From UBA2589 sp965223235 (GTDB taxonomy: Bacteria > Gemmatimonadota > Gemmatimonadetes > Longimicrobiales > Gaopeijiaceae): a stretch of 64,000 bases of DNA. Below are positions 1-8,489 of this stretch, piece after piece; the first letter of the stretch is position 1; each line of letters starts with the position of its first letter. The notes beneath the pieces were generated by a model. The model was not told the DNA's origin and made no database searches. It saw only the letters and a list, made by a program, of their open reading frames with translations. The DNA is taken from NCBI GenBank assembly GCA_965223235.1, contig CBDCVV010000001.1:1-64000 (forward strand). The letters run 5' to 3'. Position numbers and translations under genes: made by a program.

Positions 1-1883
1 TACGCCCCACCGACTGTGAAGCTCCTGCCGACACGACGCGTGACGGTTACCAGCGCCTCACGACGTCCATTCACCTCTGCCCCACGATACTCCCCGAGGG
101 CTGCGCTGCCGTCGACCCGCCAACGCGGTGTGACGTGCCAACGCACATTCAGGCGAGCCTCTCGATTTCGGACGCCTCGTGCGATCAAGGCGGCGGTCTC
201 ATCCAGGCCGGCGGTGCCGACTAGAGCCGTCGCCTCGAGTCGGTTGCGGCTCGGAGTCGAGACCGAGAAGCCGAGTCGCGGATGGGTTTCGCGCGTGGCG
301 TCAGGGGAGTGATTCACCCCTCCCGTCGCCTGAAGGATCCAGCCTGGCCTCACTTGGATGGCAGCGGTCAGCGCACCACCCGTCGAAGCATGCGCGAGAG
401 GGCCTTGTACAAAAGCCTGTTCCACATCACGACGATAGAAGCGCCATCGGGTCTCGAGCCGAGGTACGAGGTGAAGGCTCCCGTCGAGGGCATACGTGAG
501 CATCGTATTGTCGTCGGAGTCGCGCTCGGCCATGAACGATGGCCGTACCAAAGGTGCGATCAATAGTCTCGACGCGCGGAACTGATCCCGAACCTCGGCA
601 TCTGTAGGCAGTAGTCGGGCAGCGACTTCGAGCGCTTCGACGGCGTCCGCTTCCCTACCCTGTAGCTGATACGCTCGCCCGAGCTCTGCCCACGCCCGGC
701 CGTCACGCTCGTCGATACCGAGCGCACGGAGGGCTTCCCGCTCACTCTCTACGAGTCGACCAGACCATCCGAGCACTCGTGCCTTACCCGCCAGCGCACG
801 CATGTCGCGAGGGGCGCGGGAGAGTATCTGATCAAACTGCTCGACCGACTCATCGAAGCGCTCGGCGAAGGCGTACGCGTTGGCAAGGCCCAACCGAAGT
901 TCGATGTCATCGGGGGACTCGGTCACCAGAGCGATGTAAGAAGCGACCGACTGCTGATACTGTTCTGCCCACCCGAACGCCTGCGCCTGCTGGCGGCGAC
1001 CCGCCGAATGCTCCGGGGCGATCGAAAGGAGTTGGTCGTAGCTCGCCAGGGCGGCATCCATTTGGCCGGACCACGACTGAAAGAGTGCGAGTGCAGCGAG
1101 CGCTTCCGTGTGGCCCGGGGTCGCGTCCAAGAGTAGTCGGACGTCTCGGATGGCAGCCGACACGTCGCCCTGCCACGCTAGGACACGGGCGCGGGCGAGT
1201 CGGGCATCCGTATTCCCCGGCTCACGGAGGATCAGACGGTCCAAGAGATCGAGCGCTCCATCGTACTCTTCACTCCACGCCCGCATGAGGGCGACCCGCA
1301 GGGTCGCGACACCGTCCGAGGGATCAGACATGAGCCGAGTCGCATAGAGTCGCCTAGCGGTCTCGGTATCTCCGGCAAGCCACGCGCGATCCGCCTCGTC
1401 TACCTCTTCCGGGGGCAGCTCGGGCTCCGGAGGGACCCGTTCCGACGAAGCCCGATCCACATACTCCAAAGCGGTGGGGTGATCGGGCGAAAGCTCCAAC
1501 ACTCGACCGAAGACTCTACGCACCTCAGCGAGGTCGCCCGCGCGCCAACGGATGAGCCCGACACCAACGAGCGCATCGACATTGTTCGGCTCCTCTCGAA
1601 CCACCCGACCGAAATGGGTGCTTGCCTCCGTACTGTTCCCCAGGCGCAACGCAACGTATCCGAGACCGGTCCGGGCATAATTGTCGTTGTCACATCGCTG
1701 TAGAGCGGCCTCGAAGGACGACCCCGCTGCGGCCATATCCCCATTCTGATACGCCGTCCATCCCGCTTCGGCTTGGACTCCCGAAGCAGCAGGGCATGGG
1801 TCTTGGCCGAGCGCGGGGTCGGAAGAGAGGACACCGAGCGCACCGACGACCAGGAGCGCGCGCGCGATACGAACAGACGTCAT
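1..1883 (-). CDS. TPR protein with C-terminal outer-membrane barrel, 3' end cut by window
   Basis: The frame stays open to the window edge, so the C-terminus is missing; about 627 residues are visible. The protein starts with a Sec signal peptide (hydrophobic residues 8-20, cleavage probably after ALGQ near residue 27). To about residue 430 it consists of degenerate tetratricopeptide repeats, for example AELGRAYQLQGREADAVEAL. After that come short alternating polar/hydrophobic strands with many Arg/Thr, as in an outer-membrane beta-barrel. TPR plus barrel is the architecture of BcsC/YaiO-type surface and exopolysaccharide proteins, so an outer-membrane role in polymer export or display is likely but not proven. 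The ATG at 1881-1883 is used because the signal peptide starts there; no clear ribosome binding site precedes it. Confidence 0.75.
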   Translation of the reverse strand, partial: MTSVRIARALLVVGALGVLSSDPALGQDPCPAASGVQAEAGWTAYQNGDMAAAGSSFEAALQRCDNDNYARTGLGYVALRLGNSTEASTHFGRVVREEPNNVDALVGVGLIRWRAGDLAEVRRVFGRVLELSPDHPTALEYVDRASSERVPPEPELPPEEVDEADRAWLAGDTETARRLYATRLMSDPSDGVATLRVALMRAWSEEYDGALDLLDRLILREPGNTDARLARARVLAWQGDVSAAIRDVRLLLDATPGHTEALAALALFQSWSGQMDAALASYDQLLSIAPEHSAGRRQQAQAFGWAEQYQQSVASYIALVTESPDDIELRLGLANAYAFAERFDESVEQFDQILSRAPRDMRALAGKARVLGWSGRLVESEREALRALGIDERDGRAWAELGRAYQLQGREADAVEALEVAARLLPTDAEVRDQFRASRLLIAPLVRPSFMAERDSDDNTMLTYALDGSLHLVPRLETRWRFYRRDVEQAFVQGPLAHASTGGALTAAIQVRPGWILQATGGVNHSPDATRETHPRLGFSVSTPSRNRLEATALVGTAGLDETAALIARGVRNREARLNVRWHVTPRWRVDGSAALGEYRGAEVNGRREALVTVTRRVGRSFTVGGA

Positions 1884-1974
1884 GATGTTCGGGGCCGACC
1901 GCCAGGAACGAAGATCCAGCGCAGTCACGGTAAGATGCTCATCGTTCGCAATTCTCCCGCAGAGGCTCCTGGGG

Positions 1975-3291
1975 TCAAGGCTTGCGATCCGGTTCATCAA
2001 CGGGCACGGGCGTCTGATCAAGCTCCGAGCTCACGACGGGGGCGGCGAGGGTGGGCAAGATCAGCCGCACTGCTCGGCTGTAGAATACGTAGTTCCAACC
2101 CCAGTTCAGAAGCACCAACGCTCGGTTGCGGAAGCCCACCAACCACGCGATGTGGATCCCGAGCCAGATAAACCACGCCAGGCGACCTCGAAAGGCCCCT
2201 CCGAAGATGTGCGCGACCGCCGCGTTCCTCCCAATCACCGCCAACATTCCCGGATCTCGGAAGCGGAAGTCGGATTTTTCCTCGCCCCGCGAAGAGGCCA
2301 AGACGTTCCGCCCCACGTGGCGCCCCTGTTGAATCGCGAGCTGGGCCACCTGAGGAAGCGCTGTGCCATGCTCATCCTCCAGATAGGCGAGATCTCCGAT
2401 CACGAACACGTCGTCGACGCCCTCGACCTCGAGCGTCGGGCGCACCCGCACGCGACCCCCCGGCCCGACCGGGAGCCCCCACGATGCGGCACTGGGCTCA
2501 CCCTGCACACCCGCGGTCCATACGACGGTCTCAGTCTCGATTCGAACCGCTCCATCGAGCACCACCGCGGTCGGCTCGACGGCCTGCACCCGCGTGTTCA
2601 GGTCGACCCGAACACCTCGGTCGATCAGGCGTGACTCCGCGTACTCCGACAACCGTTCCGGCATCCCTGAAAGAAGCGTCGGCCCGCCCTCCAGCAGCCG
2701 GATCTGGACCTCGTCGCGATCGATCGAGGGGAAGTCTTTAAGGAGTGGGCCGTAGAACAGCTCCGCGAGCGCGCCCGCATACTCGACCCCTGTCGGCCCT
2801 CCCCCTACCACACAGAAGGTGAGGAGTCTGGCCCGCGCACGTGGCTCCGCCGAGAGAGCCGCCTCGAACCGCGTGAGAACGTGGTGACGCAGCGGAACCG
2901 CGTCGCTCATCCATCTCAAGGGGAAGGCGTGCTCCTCCGCACCGTCGACCCCGAAGAACGCCGGTTCGCTCCCGAGGGCGAGGATGAGACAGTCGTACGA
3001 GAGATCACCACAATTCGTCCGGACCAACTTTCGGCTGCGATCAAGCCCCGTCATCTCCGCCATTCGGACGGAGACATTGCTGGAGCGCCGAAAGAGCGAG
3101 CGGACCGGATGGGCGATGTCGGTCGGCACCAGCTCCGCGGCGGCAACCTGATAGAGGAGGGGAAAGAACGTGTGGTAGTTGTTCCGATCGACCAGCGTGA
3201 CATCAACCGCCTGCCTCGCGAGGGTGCGGGCCGCCCAGATACCTCCGAAGCCGGCACCGATTATGACGACACGCGGACGGCCTCCACTCAT
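1975..3291 (-). CDS. ndh: Type II NADH:quinone oxidoreductase
   Basis: This is a 438-residue single-subunit, non-proton-pumping NADH dehydrogenase that passes electrons from NADH to quinone at the inner membrane face. The N-terminal FAD-binding GAGFGG is at residues 12-17. The NADH-binding VVGGGPTGVEYAGALAEL lies near the middle, and the second FAD motif VFVIGD is followed by ALPQVAQLAIQQG, all in NDH-2 order. The C-terminus carries the amphipathic/hydrophobic anchor (FIWLGIHIAWLVGF) typical of the family. It is the last gene of a minus-strand cluster, starting 6 bases after the stop of the MoeB-like gene. It replaces or complements complex I in many aerobes. Length and motifs are normal. Confidence 0.93.
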   Translation of the reverse strand: MSGGRPRVVIIGAGFGGIWAARTLARQAVDVTLVDRNNYHTFFPLLYQVAAAELVPTDIAHPVRSLFRRSSNVSVRMAEMTGLDRSRKLVRTNCGDLSYDCLILALGSEPAFFGVDGAEEHAFPLRWMSDAVPLRHHVLTRFEAALSAEPRARARLLTFCVVGGGPTGVEYAGALAELFYGPLLKDFPSIDRDEVQIRLLEGGPTLLSGMPERLSEYAESRLIDRGVRVDLNTRVQAVEPTAVVLDGAVRIETETVVWTAGVQGEPSAASWGLPVGPGGRVRVRPTLEVEGVDDVFVIGDLAYLEDEHGTALPQVAQLAIQQGRHVGRNVLASSRGEEKSDFRFRDPGMLAVIGRNAAVAHIFGGAFRGRLAWFIWLGIHIAWLVGFRNRALVLLNWGWNYVFYSRAVRLILPTLAAPVVSSELDQTPVPVDEPDRKP

Positions 3292-3297
3292 GATCTC

Positions 3298-4470
3298 TTA
3301 AATCACCCGGATCGAAGCATCGACCTCACGGGCATACGCCTCCAACCCCCCGGTCATCGAACGGGCCGTGCGCCCGGCTGCGTGAAGGGCGGCTGCGGCC
3401 CGTAGGCTCCGTTGGCCCGACCGACAGTAGACGATGACCTCGCGTTCCGCGGGAACCTCGACGAGTCGCTCCTCGAGTTCATTCAACGGAATAAGACGAG
3501 CACCAAGCTGTGCGAGGTTCCCCACTGCCCACTCCCAAGGCTCGCGCACGTCGAGGAGAAAGTGAGTCGGGTCGCCGCCTTGAGTCAGCTTCGCATAGGC
3601 TTCGGAGGGCGAGACCTCGGACGGAAGATCCTCCCCAGATTCATCTGAGCGACGGCTCTCGCCCGCTGACCGAAGTCCGCAGAACACGTCGTAGTCGATG
3701 AGCTCCGTCTGCGTGGGCTCATCGCCACACACGGGGCACTCCGGATTGCGGCGCAGTCGCACTTCTCGCCACTCCATCCGGAGCGCATCGAAGATCAGTA
3801 GGCGTCCGGCGAGAGACGACCCCACGCCTAGGATCAACTTGATCGTCTCCATCGCTTGCGCCGACCCGATGATGCCAGGCAGGGCACCGAGAACACCGCC
3901 CTCCGCGCAATTTGGGACGAGTCCGGGGGGCGGCGGCTCCCGAAAGAGGCATCGGTAGCACGGGCCGCCCGGTGTCGCGAAGACAGAGAGCTGGCCTTCC
4001 CACTGGAAGACCGACCCGTACACGTTCGGTCGACCGGCGAGCACACAAGCGTCGTTCACAAGGTACCGCGTGGGAAAGTTGTCCGTCCCATCGACGACGA
4101 TGTCGTAGCCGCCGACGATGTCGAGCGCATTCGCGCTGTCCAGCATCGTCTCGTGTAAGATCACCTGGACGTTCGGGTTCACTTCCTCGATTCGAGCTTC
4201 GGCGCTTGCGAGCTTGGAGCGCCCCACATCGGAGCTCCCGTGCAAAATCTGCCGCTGCAGATTGCTCGCATCGACAGTGTCTCCGTCGACTAACCCGAGC
4301 GTGCCCACGCCGGCCGCGGCGAGGTAGAGGGCGAGGGGCGACCCCAATCCGCCGACACCCACGCACAGAACCCGGGCCGACTTCAGCTTGGCCTGCCCCT
4401 CCGGTCCTACTTCTGGAAGTACGAGATGGCGCGCGTACCGATAGATCTCATCTCGAGAGAAGCCATCCAT
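3298..4470 (-). CDS. moeB: MoeB/ThiF-type adenylyltransferase with C-terminal rhodanese domain
   Basis: This 390-residue E1-like enzyme adenylates the C-terminal glycine of a ubiquitin-like sulfur carrier (MoaD or ThiS). The nucleotide-binding GVGGLGSPLALYLAAAG is near residues 37-53. Two zinc-binding CxxC pairs are visible (CYRC near 190, CPVC near 245), and NCAEGGVLG holds the cysteine used by family members. The last 100 residues are a rhodanese domain with active-site loop CRSGQRS, as in the MoeBR/MOCS3 fusion, which can hand sulfur to the carrier. It lies between a DUF2723 membrane protein (3-base gap) and ndh (6-base gap), so it is probably co-transcribed. Whether it serves molybdopterin, thiamine or another pathway is not shown; no moaD/thiS is visible nearby. 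Confidence 0.9.
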   Translation of the reverse strand: MDGFSRDEIYRYARHLVLPEVGPEGQAKLKSARVLCVGVGGLGSPLALYLAAAGVGTLGLVDGDTVDASNLQRQILHGSSDVGRSKLASAEARIEEVNPNVQVILHETMLDSANALDIVGGYDIVVDGTDNFPTRYLVNDACVLAGRPNVYGSVFQWEGQLSVFATPGGPCYRCLFREPPPPGLVPNCAEGGVLGALPGIIGSAQAMETIKLILGVGSSLAGRLLIFDALRMEWREVRLRRNPECPVCGDEPTQTELIDYDVFCGLRSAGESRRSDESGEDLPSEVSPSEAYAKLTQGGDPTHFLLDVREPWEWAVGNLAQLGARLIPLNELEERLVEVPAEREVIVYCRSGQRSLRAAAALHAAGRTARSMTGGLEAYAREVDASIRVI

Positions 4471-4473
4471 CGT

Positions 4474-6666
4474 TCACCCACCCGCCCCCACCGCGCCTCT
4501 CGATCCACCCATGCCCACGACCTGGAAGGCGGCGGCATCGGCCTGCAGGCGAGCGACCAGTGCTGGGTCACCGCCACTCGCCCGCACGGCGTCAGAGAGC
4601 TGGATGGCGAGCACATAGTACTGCATCGGCATCATCGTGGTGGTCCGATCGGCCCATACCTGTCGATCGCGCAGTCCGCGGAACTGGAACACTTCGTCGT
4701 ACAGCTTGAGCGACTGTTCCAAGTCGAACCAGTCACCACCGAACTCGGGCGTAGTCTGGACCCATCCCTCGTTGGGATCCGTGTCTAGGTTGCGAAGCTC
4801 GAGCTTCGTGGTGAGCCCGTGGCGCACGCCCCACGGTGCCAAGCCGAGTCCCGACATCATCCCCCCTGATGACGAGAAGTGGATCGGGCGCTCGGCGTAG
4901 GAGTCATTAATGATGTTCAGAGCGAGCTGCTGCCCACGATCGAGGACCATCCCTTCCGGGTACGTCACCGCGAGTTGGGGAAATGCTACGGTCATGTCCT
5001 GCTGGAGGCGGACCGTCCCCACACCCGCCATGACCTCAGGAGTGAGTTGCGTGATCGACCGACTCGGGATCGGCGGCGGATCATGCAACCCCGGGAAGAG
5101 CGTTCCGTCATAAGGTTGCTGATTCTCTGGACGCGTCGCCGCCTGCAGCTGTTCCAAGTACCAATCTGTGAAGAGGTACTGCCCGACGATCACCGTCACG
5201 TCCCGTCGGATGCCCTCGACCTCTTGCAGATACCAGAGTGGAAATGTGTCGTTGTCCCCGTTTGTGAAAAGGACTCCGTATGGCCCGACGCTCGTGAGTA
5301 GGCCATACGCCCAATCTCGTGCCGCATAGTCATCGTTGCGAGCAGCCCAAGACCAGTTGAGGACTAAGGGGATGCACGCGATCAGGAGCACGGGAGAGGC
5401 CTTGGCCATCGCGGAAGTGCTCCCGCCCAGCCCTCGCGTGACCGTCTCCCAAAGCCAAGAAAGCCCGACGCCCGCCAGGCTTCCCCAGAGCATGAAGCCG
5501 GCCACGAAGAAGTAGTCTCGTTCCCGTACCTCTCGCTCCGCTTGGGGGAGCTCTGCATGCAGTGAAAAGCCGTGCTTGAAGTTCAGATAAACGACTAGCC
5601 CCAGGGTGAGCGTCGCCGTCAACGTTGCCAGGTACGCGAAGAGCGCTCGATCTGCGCGGAAGGCGGTATACAACCCCATCGCCCCGAGGGCGAGAAAGAG
5701 GATCGTAAACGGGAGCCGGGCGGGCGCAGGCAGCTCGGACGGATCGATGCCTCGCGCCCACTGCCACTCGAAGTATTGGAGGTACGTCGCGATCTGCGCA
5801 CCGAACGGGGCCTTCCGCTCCGTGACGGGCGGCGTTTGATACTGCTCCCGGGTGAGCGTCGCCCCTAACGCCTCACACCCTGACCGGCCGTGCGTGTAGA
5901 TCGCGACTGCCGCGCTCCCGACCGAAGAACACGTCGGGTCACCTTCGTTGACGACGGGGTCGAGTCCGGCCCGAATCGGAAGAACGAAGTTGAACGAGAG
6001 TCCGATGATTCCCAACAGAACGGCTCGGCTGAGGAAGGCCGGCTTCAGAAGTCGACCCGGCCTGGCGATGAGCACGAGCACGACGAGTGCCGGAAGGGGG
6101 AGCACGGACATCAGGTGGTTCGTCGACCCGAGCGCCAGCATGAAAATGGCCGTGAGCGCATACCGCTCACTCCCGGCCTCGTCACGCCGGTCGTACCACC
6201 GCACCGCCAACCACGATACGACGGCGATGATCATGACACTGATGGTGTAGACCTTCTCGTTCACGTTGGACTGGTTCCAAACGGTGAACGCCGTGGCGCC
6301 AAGCAAGGCGGACGCGCCCGCTCCCACGAGTGCGAACCATCGCTCGCGCTCGAACGTCGAAAGCAGTCGGTGCGCCACCAAGTAGAAGAAAGCGGTTCCG
6401 ATGGCGCTCGTCGTCGCGGCCAGAAGGTTGATCCGCACTGCGACCGAGAGACCCGTCGGGGCGAGCAGTAGGCTCCACACCTTGCCCACAAATACGAAGA
6501 GTGGGTTCCCCGGCGGGTGCGGGATCCCCACGATGTGCGCGGTCGCGATGTATTCGCTCGTGTCCCAGAAGGCGGTAGACGGCGCCAGGGTGAGCACGTA
6601 GAGGGTGAAGGCGCCGAGGCCGGCAGCGAGCGCTCCGAGCGTCGCGGGATCGGGTTTCTTCATCAC
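4474..6666 (-). CDS. DUF2723 family polytopic membrane protein (putative glycosyltransferase)
   Basis: This 730-residue inner-membrane protein has roughly ten predicted transmembrane segments in its first 480 residues and a soluble C-terminal region. The N-terminal signature FWDTSEYIATAHIVGIPHPP followed by GNPLF is the DUF2723 hallmark: an acidic residue in the first extracytoplasmic loop and an HPPGxPL motif, resembling GT-C O-mannosyltransferases. NGDNDTFPLWYLQEVEGIRR is also recurrent in this family. The likely role is transfer of a lipid-linked sugar to exported proteins or glycans at the outer face of the inner membrane; donor and acceptor are unknown. It heads a tight minus-strand cluster with the moeB-like gene and ndh, whose functions are unrelated, so the shared transcript may be only housekeeping. 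Confidence 0.85.
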   Translation of the reverse strand: MMKKPDPATLGALAAGLGAFTLYVLTLAPSTAFWDTSEYIATAHIVGIPHPPGNPLFVFVGKVWSLLLAPTGLSVAVRINLLAATTSAIGTAFFYLVAHRLLSTFERERWFALVGAGASALLGATAFTVWNQSNVNEKVYTISVMIIAVVSWLAVRWYDRRDEAGSERYALTAIFMLALGSTNHLMSVLPLPALVVLVLIARPGRLLKPAFLSRAVLLGIIGLSFNFVLPIRAGLDPVVNEGDPTCSSVGSAAVAIYTHGRSGCEALGATLTREQYQTPPVTERKAPFGAQIATYLQYFEWQWARGIDPSELPAPARLPFTILFLALGAMGLYTAFRADRALFAYLATLTATLTLGLVVYLNFKHGFSLHAELPQAEREVRERDYFFVAGFMLWGSLAGVGLSWLWETVTRGLGGSTSAMAKASPVLLIACIPLVLNWSWAARNDDYAARDWAYGLLTSVGPYGVLFTNGDNDTFPLWYLQEVEGIRRDVTVIVGQYLFTDWYLEQLQAATRPENQQPYDGTLFPGLHDPPPIPSRSITQLTPEVMAGVGTVRLQQDMTVAFPQLAVTYPEGMVLDRGQQLALNIINDSYAERPIHFSSSGGMMSGLGLAPWGVRHGLTTKLELRNLDTDPNEGWVQTTPEFGGDWFDLEQSLKLYDEVFQFRGLRDRQVWADRTTTMMPMQYYVLAIQLSDAVRASGGDPALVARLQADAAAFQVVGMGGSRGAVGAGG

Positions 6667-6705
6667 GGTCTTCCGGCTAGAGCCATCACCTACAGTCCGA
6701 CGCCC

Positions 6706-7962
6706 CTACGTCGGGATGCCGTTGCGGCTGACCTCGTTCAAGACTTCGAGAACGAAGTCGACCTCGCCCGGGCTGTTGTACACGTGTGTGGACAACCGCA
6801 TCCACCCGTACTCGTACTCCGAAATCACCCGGGACCGGACGTTGGCGGCGCGAGAAAGGTGACGTTGGAGAGCCAGCGACTCCACCCCCTCCATGGAAAA
6901 GCTCACTATCCCCCCCTTCTTCGCTTCCTCTTCCGGAGTCACGACTTCGACCCCGCGAAGCCCACGGAGTCCGCGCTCCAGCCGATCCCTGAGAAAGCGA
7001 ACCCGGGCTTCCACCCGATCCATCCGCAGAGCACCGACGAAGCCCACAGCTGCAAGGAGCCCGGCAATGCGCGACTCGTCGACGGTGCCGAGGTGGTTCA
7101 ACCGATGCGCCCCCATCGCTTCGTCGTCCCACCCCCCCGACGCGACGGTCGGCCACAGCTGACTCCGCCACGGCTCGCGTAGGTAAAGGAGGCCGGTGCC
7201 TTGAGGGGCCAGGAGCCACTTGTGGGGTGACGAACAGTAGAAGTCCCACTGCTCGGCCCCGACGTCGACCGAGAGCATACCCGGCGGGTGAGCACCATCG
7301 ACGACGAAGACAATCCCCCGCTCCCGGCACAGTTCGCCGAGTTGATGCACCGGGAGGAGCGATCCGGTCGTGAACGTCATATGAGAGACCACCACCACGG
7401 CTGTCCGGTCGTCGACCCGGTCCCATATCGAGTTCACGACGTCCCCGGACCCCGCCCCGGTAGGTGGCGCCAACGGAGCCCGTATCACTTCTCCGCCTCT
7501 ACGCTTCGTGATCATCCTCCAGGGTTCGTACCCTCCGATATGCTCATGGTCCGTCGTGACCACTGTCGCACCCAGAGGGAGATCCAACCCATTCGCCACG
7601 AAGCTCATGGCTTCCGTCGTGTTCCGGGGGAAGACGTAACCATCCGGATCGCCACCCAGAAGGTCGGCGATCGATCTCTTGGCATCATCCCAATCCACAG
7701 CTGGTGGGAAGGTGCTCGCAACGCGTCGAGCGTGCTCGGCCACAGCATCGACGACGACCCTCGGCGGTGGACCTAAGGTCCCGTTGTTTAGATAGACCCT
7801 ACCGTCTGGAATCGTGAACTGACCCCGTACGAAGTCCCAGAACGGTTCGTCATCTGCCGCTCCACCAGCCTCGATCGTTCGCCGCAACGCCGTGAGGGCA
7901 CTGGGCCAAGCCAGTGAGGCACCCCCGAAGGCCGTGAGGAAGCGCCGACGATTCCAGGTCAC
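6706..7962 (-). CDS. Class V aminotransferase-fold PLP enzyme with Tat-type signal
   Basis: This 418-residue fold-type I PLP-dependent enzyme resembles isopenicillin-N epimerases and cysteine desulfurase-like proteins. It begins with RRRFLTAFGGASLAWPSAL, a twin-arginine (RRxFL) export signal, so a folded cofactor-bearing enzyme is probably sent across the inner membrane. The family hallmark SSPHKWLLAPQGTGLLYL contains the Lys that would bind PLP. VVDGAHPPG (the Asp that contacts the cofactor ring) and TTDHEHIG precede it in the expected order. It starts 3 bases after the stop of a RidA-family lipoprotein, so the two are translationally close. Substrate is unknown; epimerase, lyase or desulfurase activity cannot be distinguished by sequence alone. 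Confidence 0.85.
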   Translation of the reverse strand: MTWNRRRFLTAFGGASLAWPSALTALRRTIEAGGAADDEPFWDFVRGQFTIPDGRVYLNNGTLGPPPRVVVDAVAEHARRVASTFPPAVDWDDAKRSIADLLGGDPDGYVFPRNTTEAMSFVANGLDLPLGATVVTTDHEHIGGYEPWRMITKRRGGEVIRAPLAPPTGAGSGDVVNSIWDRVDDRTAVVVVSHMTFTTGSLLPVHQLGELCRERGIVFVVDGAHPPGMLSVDVGAEQWDFYCSSPHKWLLAPQGTGLLYLREPWRSQLWPTVASGGWDDEAMGAHRLNHLGTVDESRIAGLLAAVGFVGALRMDRVEARVRFLRDRLERGLRGLRGVEVVTPEEEAKKGGIVSFSMEGVESLALQRHLSRAANVRSRVISEYEYGWMRLSTHVYNSPGEVDFVLEVLNEVSRNGIPT

Positions 7963-7965
7963 GGC

Positions 7966-8409
7966 TTAATCTGTCTTCACCGCCACGAACGAGATCTCGA
8001 TCACCGCTCCACCGACCAGTCCCGACACTTCCATCGCCACTCGGGATGGGGCTTCGATCCCTTCGAAGTACTGTGAGTACGCCTCGTTCATCTCCCCGTA
8101 ACCATTGATGTCGGTGACGTACACGGTCGCCCGCACCAGATCTCCGAAGTCCATCCCCAACTCCTCGAGGAGGTCACCGAAGGCCCGCATGATGTTGTGC
8201 GTCTCAGCGGCCATACGACCCTCGGTCATCGCCCGGGTCTCGCTATTGGCTCCGAGCTTGCCCGACAGCCAATAGGTATTCCCCACTTGAATGGCGGCAC
8301 TGAACGGCAGTCTGGCGGACGGACTGTGTGCGATTCGGGGACCCTCTTGGGCTGCACACCCTTGAGCGGCAAGTCCGACGCACACGATCGCAAGTAGGAA
8401 GCGCTTCAC
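7966..8409 (-). CDS. RidA/YjgF/UK114-family lipoprotein
   Basis: This 147-residue protein has a lipoprotein signal (MKRFLLAIVCVGLAAQG followed by Cys) and then a complete RidA domain. RidA proteins hydrolyse reactive enamine/imine intermediates released by PLP-dependent enzymes, usually as cytoplasmic trimers. The domain ends with MEVSGLVGGAVIEISFVAVK, and ATVYVTDINGYGEMN matches the conserved core. The Arg that contacts the substrate carboxylate in active RidAs appears in APSRVAMEV. A lipidated, extracytoplasmic RidA next to a Tat-exported PLP enzyme suggests the pair works outside the cytoplasm. Confidence 0.87.
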   Translation of the reverse strand: MKRFLLAIVCVGLAAQGCAAQEGPRIAHSPSARLPFSAAIQVGNTYWLSGKLGANSETRAMTEGRMAAETHNIMRAFGDLLEELGMDFGDLVRATVYVTDINGYGEMNEAYSQYFEGIEAPSRVAMEVSGLVGGAVIEISFVAVKTD

Positions 8410-8489
8410 GCTGGTCTCCTCTGAGTACCTGTGGAATCCGACGGATCATGCCGGCACGGGGCACCGACTGCAAGATGAGTCGGGTGCCC

